DNA from: DASXUX01 sp036504595
GTDB taxonomy: Bacteria; Planctomycetota; SZUA-567; H5-PLA8
Assembly: GCA_036504595.1 (NCBI GenBank)
Contig: DASXUX010000067.1
Location: 434,001 to 498,000 of the forward strand
DNA length: 64,000 nt
Direction: 5' to 3'
The translations under genes were made by a program, and so were the position numbers. The notes under the pieces are model-generated. The model did no database searches. It had not been told where the DNA came from and saw nothing but the letters and a program-made list of their open reading frames with translations. Positions 34,170-42,553 of the stretch are shown piece by piece (position 1 is the stretch's first letter; every line of letters starts with the position of its first letter).

Positions 34170-34438
34170 GTCTTACTACGGCATGTTATACTCATAAATC
34201 ATTTGTAGTAAAAGCATTAGTGGATCACAAAGGCTTAAGTGAGCGCGCGACTTTATCCATTATAATATTAAGGCGTCTAATGCCATACATTTTATTATAT
34301 TTACAATTGTAATTCTCATCCGGCGGGTTAAATAACGTCAGGCTTTTCTGAGTGATCGCTGTGATTTCTTTAACGAATGGGGCTCGTTCAGCTCCTTCGG
34401 GGTGGTTTCCGCCACTAGAACACAGCTCGGAGTGATCC
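34170..34438 (+). promoter_or_regulatory. AT-rich promoter and possible structured leader of the met-hdr-glt operon
   Basis: TATAAT at 34261-34266 is a good -10 box; no clear -35 precedes it. TTACAATTGTAA at 34301-34312 is a perfect 12-base palindrome, a candidate operator. From 34320 to 34438 the transcript could fold: GCTGTG near 34350 pairs with CACAGC near 34420, enclosing GGTGGTTTCCGCCACT, which is itself a hairpin. No known riboswitch class was recognised. GGAG at 34430 is the ribosome site of mvhD. Confidence 0.4.
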
Positions 34439-34990
34439 ATGTCCGCTGCCGCTCAAGTTCCAGTCCTTCAGGCATCTGCTACCGCCGCCGTTAGCGCTTT
34501 TGTCTGTCCCAACTGCGCGCGCGGGCCGATCATCCGCACGTCGGCCGGGCATCCGCCGCCGCAAGTGTTGCCGATCAAGTGGCCCGCTCGCGTCCACGAA
34601 ATCAGCGTCCCCTGCACCGGCAAGTTGCAGCCGGAACACATCCTCAAAGCCTTCGAATCCGGCGCCGACCTGGTCTGCGTCTTCGCCTGCGCCAAAGACA
34701 ACTGCCATTACCTCGAAGGCAGCCGCCGCCTGCAGAAGCGCGTGCAGTACGTGCGCGGCCTGCTTGATGAACTGGGCGTTGGCGGCCAGCGCCTGCTCGT
34801 CTTCGATCTACCGGGTTCGGCCAAAGAAGATGCACAGGCCAGTCTTGAAGTGGGGCGGGCGTCCCTGCCCGCCAAAGTGGCCGAGGCGGGCACGGAGGCC
34901 CGCCCTACCACGGCGGAGCGGTTCAACCAGATTTCGCAACAGATCGCTGAAAAGTTGAAAACATTGGGCCCCAGTCCTCTGCACCGGTAA
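34439..34990 (+). CDS. mvhD: MvhD/HdrE-like hydrogenase delta-type iron-sulfur protein
   Basis: The product is 183 residues. The iron-sulfur cysteines of the MvhD family are present: C23 and C26 in FVCPNCARG, C59 in SVPCTGKL, C84 and C89 in CAKDNCHYLEG. The family passes electrons between an electron donor and HdrA by a 2Fe-2S cluster. GGAG lies 9 bases upstream of the ATG. Compared with the second copy at 48103, it carries about 30 extra residues before the final GPSPL segment; that segment includes a palindromic repeat. It is the first gene of the ten-gene met-hdr-glt row. Cytoplasmic. Confidence 0.85.
   Translation: MSAAAQVPVLQASATAAVSAFVCPNCARGPIIRTSAGHPPPQVLPIKWPARVHEISVPCTGKLQPEHILKAFESGADLVCVFACAKDNCHYLEGSRRLQKRVQYVRGLLDELGVGGQRLLVFDLPGSAKEDAQASLEVGRASLPAKVAEAGTEARPTTAERFNQISQQIAEKLKTLGPSPLHR
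34850..34911. repeat. In-frame palindromic element in mvhD, GTGGGGCGGGCGTCC type
   Basis: TGGGGCGGGCGTCCCTGCCC, with GGCGGGCACGGAGGCCCGCC further on, makes two hairpins and encodes VGRASLPAKVAEAGTEARPT. The same element, nearly letter for letter, is at 45244 in hdrA. The paralogue at 48103 lacks it, which shows it is an insertion. Confidence 0.8.
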
Positions 34991-35017
34991 AGACCGGCCC
35001 GTTTCGGAGCGAAAAGT

Positions 35018-35923
35018 GTGACGAACATCGCCGAAAAATCCAAGCTCTTGCAGGCCCTGCGCAGCCAGCGTCTGACCGTGACCGCTGAATGCGTCCCGCC
35101 CAAAGGCGCCGACGCCGCGGAGATCAAGAAGCTCGCCGCCTCGCTGCCCAAAGCGATCACCGCGCTGGTGGTTGCCGACAATCACGAAGACATCCGCGCC
35201 TGCGCCCTTTCGACCGCCGCGCTTTTGGCTCGCGAGAACGTCGAGACCGTGCTCACGCTGGTCACGCGCGATCGCAACCGCATCGCGCTTCAGTCTGACG
35301 CCCTCGGCGCGGCCGCGTTGGGGATTTCCAACGTGCTCTGCGTTTCCGGCGATCACATGAGCTTGGGCGTCTGCCCCGAAGCCGGCGGCGCCTTCGATGT
35401 CGATCCGATCCAGTTGGTCCAGGCGCTGAAAGACATACGCGACGACGGCAAACTGCTGGGCGGTGAAAAACTGGCCTCGGCTCCGGCGCTCTTCCTGGGC
35501 GGAGTGGTCCATCCGTACTTGCAGCCCATGAAACTGAATCTGATCAGCGCCACCAAGAAAATCGCCGCCGGCGCGCAGTTCGTGTTTACTTCGCCCGTCT
35601 ACGACGTAGCCGCGCTTGGCGAATGGATGAAGGCCATCTGCGCCGCCGGTCTGCACGAAAAAGCCGCCATCCTCGCGACCGTTCGGCCACTGGCCAGCGC
35701 GAAGGAAGCCGAAGAGCTCCAAAAGACACACAAGTCGTCAGGAATTCCAGAGTCGCTGATTGAGCGCCTCCGCAAGGCCAGCGATCCGGCCAAAGAAGGC
35801 GTGGCGATCGCGGCCGAAATCGCCGCGAAGATCAAAGAGATTCCAGGCATCAAAGGCATTCACATCCTCTCGGGTGGCCGAGCGGATTCGATCAAGGCCA
35901 TCGTTGAACAGGCAGGACTGTGA
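35018..35923 (+). CDS. metF: Methylenetetrahydrofolate reductase, MetF
   Basis: The product is 301 residues from GTG 35018, with GGAGCG 9 bases upstream. It is a TIM-barrel MetF of the acetogen-like branch: VTAECVPPKGADAAEIKKLA is the folate-site start, VETVLTLVTRDRNRIALQSD, then NVLCVSGDHMSLGVCPEAGG carries the flavin site, and FVFTSPVYDVAALGEWM follows. The enzyme reduces 5,10-methylene-THF to 5-methyl-THF. Its neighbours MvhD, HdrCBA and MetV (48701) indicate a MetFV enzyme fed by a heterodisulfide-reductase module, not by NADH alone. Cytoplasmic. Confidence 0.9.
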   Translation: MTNIAEKSKLLQALRSQRLTVTAECVPPKGADAAEIKKLAASLPKAITALVVADNHEDIRACALSTAALLARENVETVLTLVTRDRNRIALQSDALGAAALGISNVLCVSGDHMSLGVCPEAGGAFDVDPIQLVQALKDIRDDGKLLGGEKLASAPALFLGGVVHPYLQPMKLNLISATKKIAAGAQFVFTSPVYDVAALGEWMKAICAAGLHEKAAILATVRPLASAKEAEELQKTHKSSGIPESLIERLRKASDPAKEGVAIAAEIAAKIKEIPGIKGIHILSGGRADSIKAIVEQAGL

Positions 35924-35929
35924 GAACAA

Positions 35930-36035
35930 GGCAAAAGTAAGAAGTAGAAAGGAAAAAGAGAAAAGCCTCGCGAACCTCGCGGCCTTTCTCTCGCCTTTTC
36001 TTTTGCCTTTTTACTTTTGACCTTTTACTTGAGGT
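35930..36035. repeat. A/T-rich short-unit repeat spacer with inverted arms
   Basis: AAGGCAAAAGTAAGAAGTAG and AAAGGAAAAAG units at 35931-35966 face CTTTTCTTTTGCCTTTTTAC and TTGACCTTTTACTTGAGG on the right. The arms form an extended imperfect hairpin. It closely resembles 7412-7516. Confidence 0.7.
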
Positions 36036-36042
36036 TAAGAAC

Positions 36043-37452
36043 GTGCCTGACCGCTATCACATCCACGTTGTTCCGACTCCGGGGCGCTTCCAGCGCATCG
36101 GCAAGTACGGCACCGCCGACTGGCGCGAGGACTGCTCCCGCTGCAAGAACTGTGTGAAGCACCGCTGCCTCTATGACGTGTACCGCAACGAAGGCACGCA
36201 CAATCGCACCCCGGATACGCCGCAGGAACCCGTTTTCGAATGCAAGGCCTGCATGTCGTGCGTGCAAGGCTGCACCAAAGGCCTCCTCTCGATGGCCCTC
36301 AACCCCGGCTTCCTCGCCCTTGGCGACGCGTACTGGAAACCCGACATCATCGCCAGCACGTGGGTCCAGTCCGATGCCGGCCGCATTCCTGTTTCCGGCG
36401 CCGGTTACCGCGGCCGCTTCTCCGGCCCCGGCTTCGATTCGATGTGGACGGACATGTCCGAAATCGTGCGCCCGACGCGCGACGGCATTCACGGCCGCGA
36501 ATACATCAGCACCGCCGTCGATATCGGTTCCAAGCCTCTGCGCCTGAACTTCGACGAAAAAGGCGAACTGACCAATCCGTCGTCCTTGATCGAAATCCAG
36601 ATTCCCGCGATTCTCGACGCCGCGCCGTGGGGCGATCCCAGCGAAGCGCTGGTCAAAGCCCGCGTGACCGCCGCCGAACATCTCCACACGCTCGCCGTCG
36701 TGCCCGAAACGCATCTGGCCGCCATTCCGCCCGCGCAGCGCCGCTTCATCCTCCCGCTGCTCGACTGCGAAGACGCGCTGGAAAACACCGATCTGCTCTC
36801 CGGCATGCGGATGATTGAACTCAATGACGGCGCCTCGATCATTGAGACCGCCGAAAAATTGCGTGAGTTCAACAAAGACGTGCTCATCGCCGTGCGCGTG
36901 ATCGCGCGCCACGACGCGCTCAAGCGCGTCCTCGATCTGCACGAAGCTGGAATCAGCGTCATCCATTTGAGCGCCGATCATCACGGCCGCGAAGTCGGAG
37001 AGAATGGCAAGACGCGCTTCATCCGCGATGTTCTGCGCGAAATCCATGGGAACCTGGTCCAGCGCGGCGTGCGCGATGAAGTCACGCTCATCGCCAGCGG
37101 CGGCATCGCGTTGGCCGAACACATGCCCAAGGCGCTCATCTGCGGCGCCGACCTGGTTGGCGTGGACATTCCGCTGCTGATTTCCATCGGCTGCCGCGTG
37201 TGTAAGAACGGTCATCACACGGTGTGCCCGATTGGCCTCAGCCAGGCAGACGTCTCTTATGCCGCTCAGCGCATGGTGAACTTGATGGGCGCCTGGCACA
37301 GCCAGTTGATCGAAGTGCTCGGCGCGATGGGGATTCGTGAAGTGCGCCGTCTGCGCGGTGAAACCGGCCGCGCGATGTTCGTCGAAGATTTGGAGCGCGA
37401 CGCGTTCAAAGACCTCGCGCGCGCCACGCCGGAAGAAGTGAAAGCAGGCTGA
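36043..37452 (+). CDS. Glutamate synthase central (FMN) domain-like protein with two ferredoxin motifs
   Basis: The product is 469 residues from GTG 36043, with GAGG 9 bases upstream. Two iron-sulfur motifs open the protein: CSRCKNCVKHRC near residue 30 and CKACMSCVQGC near 67. The remaining ~370 residues are a glutamate-synthase FMN TIM barrel, with ISVIHLSADHHGREV, VTLIASGGIALAEHMPKALI, GADLVGVDIPLL and the C-terminal CRVCKNGHHTVCPIG cysteine motif. It is one of two such subunits here, with the GATase/GXGXG part encoded two genes later. The three resemble the stand-alone archaeal or GlxBCD-type glutamate synthase subunits. Cytoplasmic. Confidence 0.8.
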   Translation: MPDRYHIHVVPTPGRFQRIGKYGTADWREDCSRCKNCVKHRCLYDVYRNEGTHNRTPDTPQEPVFECKACMSCVQGCTKGLLSMALNPGFLALGDAYWKPDIIASTWVQSDAGRIPVSGAGYRGRFSGPGFDSMWTDMSEIVRPTRDGIHGREYISTAVDIGSKPLRLNFDEKGELTNPSSLIEIQIPAILDAAPWGDPSEALVKARVTAAEHLHTLAVVPETHLAAIPPAQRRFILPLLDCEDALENTDLLSGMRMIELNDGASIIETAEKLREFNKDVLIAVRVIARHDALKRVLDLHEAGISVIHLSADHHGREVGENGKTRFIRDVLREIHGNLVQRGVRDEVTLIASGGIALAEHMPKALICGADLVGVDIPLLISIGCRVCKNGHHTVCPIGLSQADVSYAAQRMVNLMGAWHSQLIEVLGAMGIREVRRLRGETGRAMFVEDLERDAFKDLARATPEEVKAG

Positions 37453-37453
37453 G

Positions 37454-37590
37454 GTGGCACGCACGTGTTCGCGCGTGCCTTTCGCGCGGACTCGTGCGTG
37501 CGTTGTGAACAGACAGCACGCTTGAGTTCGCGCAAGAAGCCGCGCGAACACAAGCGTGCCACCCCTCCCCTCGGTGGGGAAGGGAGCCGG
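37454..37590. repeat. Double palindromic element (GTGGCACGCACGTGTTCGCGC type) plus a CCCCTCCCC hairpin
   Basis: The left half folds CACGCACGTGTTCGCGCG on CGCGCGGACTCGTGCGTGCG; the right half folds CACGCTTGAGTTCGCGC on GCGCGAACACAAGCGTG. The outer ends are GGTGGCAC and GTGCCACC. It is followed by CCCCTCCCCTCGGTGGGGAAGGG, a short hairpin. It closely matches 20517. Confidence 0.75.
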
Positions 37591-37608
37591 AAGCAGAGGA
37601 CGTTTGGT

Positions 37609-39213
37609 ATGAGCACAGCCGTTGCAGCACAGAAATACGGCGTGGTGGCCAGGCCGCCGCAAGCGGAAGTCGCACGTGAAGTCCGCCCGGCGCCCGAACG
37701 CTACCGCAATCCGATCGGCCGCTACAAAGTCGGCCGCTCCGCTGACTGCGTTTCCTGCGGCCTGTGCGTTCAGACCTGCCCGCATGGCGTGCACGAAAAG
37801 CCCGCCGGCTACCGTTACACTATCCGCCCGCACGATCAGCTTTGTGTCGGACCCGATTGCGCCAAGACCGATCATTACTGCGTCGCCAAGTGCCCCAAAG
37901 GCGCGCTCTCCGTCACGCGCAACCCAAACGCCGATGTCCTCGGCGACCCGCGCTGGTCTTCCGATCTGATTCTTTCCACCTGGTACGAAGCCGAAACCGG
38001 CCACGCGCCCAAAGGCGGCTTGGAATATCGCCACGGCGCTTCCGGCGGCGGCTTTGACCGGATCCGTTTCCGCTTCCCAGAAAAGGTAGCGCCGGCCTCC
38101 GTGCCGGCCGGGAAAGACGCGGCATCCGCAACAGCCGGCACCACCCCAGAAAACGACATCGACACCGGCCTGGAACTCAACCGCCGCGAAGATGGCCGCC
38201 CGAAAGTCCACATCGACATCCCCGTCTACGGCGGCGGCATGTCCTTTGGTTCAGTCAGCATTCACGCAATTCTGTCCAAAGCCCGCGCGATGACCGCCTG
38301 GAATTCCTTCACCTGCACCGGCGAAGGCGGCTTTCCCGACCGGTTGCAGCCCTACGACGATCACGTCATCACGCAGGTGGCGACCGGCCTTTTCGGTGTG
38401 CGCGAAGAAACCATTCAGCGCGTGCGCATCGTTGAATTCAAGTACGCGCAGGGCGCCAAGCCCGGCCTCGGCGGCCATTTGCTCGGCGACAAGAACACGC
38501 CCGACGTCGCCCGCATGCGCGAAGCCATCGCCGGCAACGCGCTCTTCTCGCCTTTCCCGTTCCACAGCGTGTACTCGATCGAAGATCACAAGAAGCACAT
38601 CGACTGGATCAAGCAGACCAATCCGAAAGCGCTGGTCTCCGTCAAGGTTTCGACGCCCAACGACGTGGACATGGTCGCTGTCGGCAGCTATCACGCCGGC
38701 GCGAACATCATCCACCTCGACGGCAGCTACGGCGGCACCGGCGCCGCGCCCGACATCGCCAAGAAGAACATCGCGATGCCGCTCGAATACGCGATCTCGA
38801 AGGTCCACAAGTTCCTCGTCGCCGAAGGCATTCGCGAAGGCATCGTCGTCATCGCCAGCGGCGGCTGCCGCAGCGCCTACGACGTGCTGAAGGCCATCGC
38901 TCTGGGCGCCGACGGATGCGTGATCGGCACGGCCGAAATGGTCGCGATGGGCTGCACGCGCTGCGCCAACTGCGAAAGCGGCCGGGGCTGCCCGCGCGGC
39001 ATCGCGACGACGGACCGCGAACTGATTCAACAAATGAGCATCGAATGGGCGACCCAGCGGCTGATCAACATGCAGAACGCCTGGCGTGAACAGATGGTCG
39101 ATGTCCTGCGCCGTCTCGGAATGAAGAGCATTCGGGAACTGCGCGGCCGGACCGACTGCCTCTACTACCTCGAAAATGAGTGTGCCAGCGCCAATGCGGA
39201 GGCACGAGCATGA
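37609..39213 (+). CDS. Second glutamate synthase FMN-domain-like protein with ferredoxin motifs
   Basis: The product is 534 residues from ATG 37609 (AGAGGA upstream). The iron-sulfur motifs are CVSCGLCVQTCPHG near residue 45, CVGPDCAKTDHYCVAKCP near 90, and CTRCANCESGRGCPRG near 450. The FMN barrel contains IDIPVYGGGMSFGSVS, YAQGAKPGLGGHLLGDKNTP, IIHLDGSYGGTGAAPDIAKK and VVIASGGCRSAYDVLKA. These are glutamate synthase central-domain signatures. About 20 residues near 165 (VAPASVPAGKDAASATAG) come from a palindromic repeat. Its stop overlaps the next start (ATGA), a sign of coupled translation. Confidence 0.8.
   Translation: MSTAVAAQKYGVVARPPQAEVAREVRPAPERYRNPIGRYKVGRSADCVSCGLCVQTCPHGVHEKPAGYRYTIRPHDQLCVGPDCAKTDHYCVAKCPKGALSVTRNPNADVLGDPRWSSDLILSTWYEAETGHAPKGGLEYRHGASGGGFDRIRFRFPEKVAPASVPAGKDAASATAGTTPENDIDTGLELNRREDGRPKVHIDIPVYGGGMSFGSVSIHAILSKARAMTAWNSFTCTGEGGFPDRLQPYDDHVITQVATGLFGVREETIQRVRIVEFKYAQGAKPGLGGHLLGDKNTPDVARMREAIAGNALFSPFPFHSVYSIEDHKKHIDWIKQTNPKALVSVKVSTPNDVDMVAVGSYHAGANIIHLDGSYGGTGAAPDIAKKNIAMPLEYAISKVHKFLVAEGIREGIVVIASGGCRSAYDVLKAIALGADGCVIGTAEMVAMGCTRCANCESGRGCPRGIATTDRELIQQMSIEWATQRLINMQNAWREQMVDVLRRLGMKSIRELRGRTDCLYYLENECASANAEARA
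38086..38145. repeat. In-frame palindromic element in second glutamate synthase-like gene
   Basis: GTAGCGCCGGCCTCCGTGCC folds with ACAGCCGGCACCACC across an A-rich centre. It encodes VAPASVPAGKDAASATAGTT between the iron-sulfur and barrel regions and keeps the frame. The left end matches 10671. Confidence 0.75.
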
Positions 39214-41969
39214 AACACAAAGCTGACCTGTTCCTTGCCGGAAGAAAAGCGTTGCCCTGCTCCTACGGCTCCGGCGTCTACAAAGAAGCCGAAGAAGGCG
39301 GTTGCGGCGTCACCGGTTTTGCCTGCACCGAACCCGTTCGCGGCCGGCACATTTACGAACCGTCCGTGCAGATGCACAACCGCGGCAACGGAAAGGGCGG
39401 GGGCATCGCCGCTGTCGGCATGGTCCCCGAACAGCTTGGCGTCTCGCGCGAAGTGCTCGATACGCACTATCTAATTCAGATCGCTCTGCTGCACCCGGGT
39501 TGCCACAACGAAGTCGAACAGCGCTTCATCCTGCCGAACTTCAACATCGCGCATTCCGAACGCGTCGCGCGCATCGACGATTACCGCGACATCCCCGGCC
39601 TGGACGTGCAGCCTCCGGACGTGCATCGTTACTTCGTCCGAGTGAAGCCCGAGGTCTTGCGCACCTTCACCGAAACGAACAATCTCGGCGCGCTGCCGGC
39701 CCGCGATGTCGAGGACGAATTCGTTTATCGCAACACGTACAAGCTCAACGATGCCTTCTACGCGTCGCTCGGCGACAAGCAGGCCTTCGTGCTCTCGCAT
39801 GGCCGCAACCTCGTCATTTTCAAGCTGGTCGGTTACGCCGAAAAGATCACGCAGTACTACCAGCTCGACGACTTCAAGGCTCACATCTGGATCGCCCACC
39901 AGCGCTACCCCACCAAGGGCCGCGTCTGGCATCCGGGTGGAGCGCACCCGTTCATCGGCTTGAACGAAGCGCTCGTCCACAACGGCGATTTTGCCAATTA
40001 CGTCTCCGTCGCGGAGTACCTTCAGCAGCGCAACATCAAGCAGCAGTTCCTCACGGACACGGAAGTCTCGGTGCAGCTCTTCGATTTGTGGGACCGCCTC
40101 TACGGCTACCCGCTCGAATACATCATCGAAGGCCTCGCGCCGACGACCGAACTGGACTTCGACCGCCTGCCGCCCGAAAAGCAGAAGATCTACCGGCAGA
40201 TTCAAGCCACCTGCATTCACGGCTCGCCCGACGGCCCGTGGTTCTTCATCATCGCCCGCAGTCAGCCCGACAAGCAGCGCTTCCAGCTTCTGGGCATCAC
40301 CGACACGGCCATGTTGCGCCCACAGGTCTTCGCGCTTTCGGAAGGCGAAGTCCAGGTCGGCTTGATCTGTTCTGAAAAGCAGGCCATCGACGCCACGCTG
40401 CGCAGCATCGCCCGTGACGACCCGCGCGTCTGTCCCGTCGCCGATCGCTACTGGAACGCGCGCGGCGGCAGCAGCAACGACGGCGGCTCGTTCATCTTCA
40501 CCATCGACCAGAAGAACGGCAAGAAAGTCCTGAACTGCACCGACAAGTTCGGCCGCCCGGTTGTCATCGAAGGCGGAAAAGTGCGATGCGATCTTCCTAG
40601 TGATTGTAGTGCGGGCGTCTCGCCTGTCACCGGGAGTAGCGGGCAAGATGCCCGCACTACGGCCGGCACGGAGGCCGGCGCTACCGTTCGCGAGCTCCTT
40701 CAGCAAGGCGACGCGAACGCTCTGTTCCAGCTCGGCGTGAAATCCATTCCTACCTGGTCCGCCGCTGAAGTTCGCGCCTTCTGCAAAGCAGTCACCGATG
40801 CCGTGGACAACGGCCCGCAGAAGGCCACCGCCATCGAGGCCCTCTCTCTGCTGCGCGACCGCCACTACGATTGCGGCGACAAGCGCCGCTGCTCAGTGCT
40901 GCAGCTTCTCGACGAGACGCTCAAAGCCGTCTTCGCCAGCACGCCGCGTTTTGGCGAGCCCGGCGAAGGCCGCTACCGCCGCGTCGATTGGTCCACGCGC
41001 GAGCGCCTCGCCGCTCCTCAGCGCGGCGAAGAAGTGCTGGTCGTCGATACCGACCACTTCGAGCCCGAAGGCGACAATTGCGATGCGTACCTGCTCGCCT
41101 CCGCGCACGAGCTCGGGTGGAAACGCTATATCGTCTACAACTACAACGGGCAGCGCTTCACCGGCTGCGGCTTCGGCGCGATGACCGATGATGTGCGCAT
41201 CGACATCTACGGCAGCTCCGGCGACTACATCGCTTCCGGCATGGATGGGATGACCATCGTCATTCACGGAAACGCGCAGGATCAGCTCGGCCAGGTCATG
41301 AAGCGCGGCAAGTTTGTCGTTCACGGCGACGTCGGGCAGACGTTCATGTATGGCGCCAAGGGCGGCCACGTGTACATCCTGGGCAACGGCGCCGGCCGTC
41401 CGCTGATCAACGCCGTCGGCCGTCCGCGCGTGGTGATCAACGGCACGTGCCTGGACTACCTGGCCGAATCCTTCATGGCTGGCGATCCCACGGGTGGCGG
41501 CGGCTTCGTGATCCTCAATGGCATGCGCTTTGACGACAAAGGCGGGCTGGTTCCACTCGACAATCCTTATCCCGGCGGAAACCTGTTCTCGCTCGCGTCC
41601 GGCGGCGCGATCTACATCCGCGACCCGGAGCACAAAGTCATCGAACGCCAGCTTAACGGCGGTGAGTTCACTCCTCTTAGTGATAAAGACTGGCGCGTGA
41701 TCCGTCCGATGCTCGAAGAAAATGAACGCCTCTTTGGCGTGCGTCTTGAAGAATTGCTGACGGTCAACGGGAAAGTCCGCGAGCCCGCCGATGTCTATCG
41801 CCGCATCAGCGCCGTGAAGCTGAAGGTGCTGGCCGCCGCGAGCAAAGACAAAGGCCACGCGGCACATGGACCGGAAGTCAAGAAAGGCCACTCCGAGGCG
41901 GCAGCGGCAGAGCCCGCCGTTGTCGCTTCGAAAGTGGCAGTCGAAGTTGAAGTGGAGAGCGCAAAATGA
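39210..41969 (+). CDS. Glutamate synthase-like protein: class II amidotransferase fused to GXGXG domain
   Basis: The product is 919 residues. Residues 1-31 may be a propeptide: the amidotransferase nucleophile would be C32 in GGCGVTGFACT, as in true glutamate synthases, which are cut to free an N-terminal cysteine. MHNRGNGKGGGI and IWIAHQRYPTKGRVWHPGG are further GATase signatures. Residues about 550-900 are a GXGXG beta-helix (YNGQRFTGCGFGAMTDDVRI, GQTFMYGAKGGHVYILGNGA). The FMN barrel is absent but is supplied by the two preceding genes. An in-frame repeat lies between the two domains. GGAGG lies 8 bases upstream; its ATGA overlaps the preceding stop. Product may release ammonia from glutamine. 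Confidence 0.82.
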   Translation: MKHKADLFLAGRKALPCSYGSGVYKEAEEGGCGVTGFACTEPVRGRHIYEPSVQMHNRGNGKGGGIAAVGMVPEQLGVSREVLDTHYLIQIALLHPGCHNEVEQRFILPNFNIAHSERVARIDDYRDIPGLDVQPPDVHRYFVRVKPEVLRTFTETNNLGALPARDVEDEFVYRNTYKLNDAFYASLGDKQAFVLSHGRNLVIFKLVGYAEKITQYYQLDDFKAHIWIAHQRYPTKGRVWHPGGAHPFIGLNEALVHNGDFANYVSVAEYLQQRNIKQQFLTDTEVSVQLFDLWDRLYGYPLEYIIEGLAPTTELDFDRLPPEKQKIYRQIQATCIHGSPDGPWFFIIARSQPDKQRFQLLGITDTAMLRPQVFALSEGEVQVGLICSEKQAIDATLRSIARDDPRVCPVADRYWNARGGSSNDGGSFIFTIDQKNGKKVLNCTDKFGRPVVIEGGKVRCDLPSDCSAGVSPVTGSSGQDARTTAGTEAGATVRELLQQGDANALFQLGVKSIPTWSAAEVRAFCKAVTDAVDNGPQKATAIEALSLLRDRHYDCGDKRRCSVLQLLDETLKAVFASTPRFGEPGEGRYRRVDWSTRERLAAPQRGEEVLVVDTDHFEPEGDNCDAYLLASAHELGWKRYIVYNYNGQRFTGCGFGAMTDDVRIDIYGSSGDYIASGMDGMTIVIHGNAQDQLGQVMKRGKFVVHGDVGQTFMYGAKGGHVYILGNGAGRPLINAVGRPRVVINGTCLDYLAESFMAGDPTGGGGFVILNGMRFDDKGGLVPLDNPYPGGNLFSLASGGAIYIRDPEHKVIERQLNGGEFTPLSDKDWRVIRPMLEENERLFGVRLEELLTVNGKVREPADVYRRISAVKLKVLAAASKDKGHAAHGPEVKKGHSEAAAAEPAVVASKVAVEVEVESAK
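40606..40685. repeat. In-frame palindromic element in amidotransferase/GXGXG gene
   Basis: GTAGTGCGGGCGTCTCGCCTG, then AGTAGCGGGCAAGATGCCCG and CTACGGCCGGCACGGAGGCC, make three short hairpins in a row. They encode SAGVSPVTGSSGQDARTTAG and more, between the amidotransferase and GXGXG domains. Confidence 0.75.
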
Positions 41970-42553
41970 GCAGCGCCACACCAGCGATGCAGCCCAAGGG
42001 CGCCAATTTCGTCCAGACGGTCTCGACGACCTCCGGCGCGAATCTGAAGGTCTGCCTGCAGTGCCGCAAATGCAGCAGCGGCTGTCCGGTCGCTGCGCGA
42101 GCCGACATCACCGCGCATCAGGTCGTGCGATTGGTGCAGCTTGGGCAGGAGGACGAAGTCCTTTCCAGCCGCATGATCTGGGAATGCACTTCCTGCCAGA
42201 CCTGCATCACGCGCTGCCCGCAGAAAGTAGACATCCCCGCGATGATGGACGGCCTGCGGCGCTTGGCTAAAGCGGCGGGCAAGACGACCAAAGAAACCAA
42301 AGTCCCGGCGTTTAACGAAATCTTCCTGTCCAACGTCCAAAGCCGCGGCCGCATGTACGAAATGGGCCTCATGGCCTCCTTCAAGCTGCGCACCGGCGAT
42401 CTGTTCGCGGACGTGGACAAGTTCCCGATGATGCTGAAAAAAGGCAAGCTGCCCTTACTGCCCTCGAAGAAGGTCCGTGGCGGCAGCGACCGCAAAGCCA
42501 TGTTTGAGCGCGCCCGCAAATCAGCAAACGGCGGAAAAGGAGGCCAGGCATGA
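41966..42553 (+). CDS. hdrC: Heterodisulfide reductase subunit C (HdrC-like)
   Basis: The product is 195 residues with two 4Fe-4S motifs, CLQCRKCSSGCPVA and CTSCQTCITRCPQK. The C-terminal region (AFNEIFLSNVQSRGRMYEMG) is the HdrC type. HdrC relays electrons between HdrA and HdrB. Its ATGA overlaps the preceding stop, and its own stop overlaps the hdrB start, so translation is coupled through three genes. No membrane helix is seen, so it belongs to the soluble HdrABC type. Confidence 0.9.
   Translation: MSSATPAMQPKGANFVQTVSTTSGANLKVCLQCRKCSSGCPVAARADITAHQVVRLVQLGQEDEVLSSRMIWECTSCQTCITRCPQKVDIPAMMDGLRRLAKAAGKTTKETKVPAFNEIFLSNVQSRGRMYEMGLMASFKLRTGDLFADVDKFPMMLKKGKLPLLPSKKVRGGSDRKAMFERARKSANGGKGGQA

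Larger units (their letters stand above)
33843..34438. other. AT-rich gene-free stretch ahead of the hdr/met operon
   Basis: No coding region is supported in these 596 bases. The left part holds an inverted repeat (33899). The middle has no feature that I can name. The right part (34170-34438) is a probable regulatory leader and is distinctly AT-rich for this genome. Confidence 0.6.

Noticed and set aside
34320..34438. Cobalamin, SAM or THF riboswitch
   Set aside because: The stem order and conserved boxes of those classes could not be found; only a general ability to fold was seen.
36025..38211. Minus-strand open frame of 728 codons
   Set aside because: It is opposite the two glutamate-synthase-like genes, which have iron-sulfur motifs. 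No family motif is seen in the minus frame.
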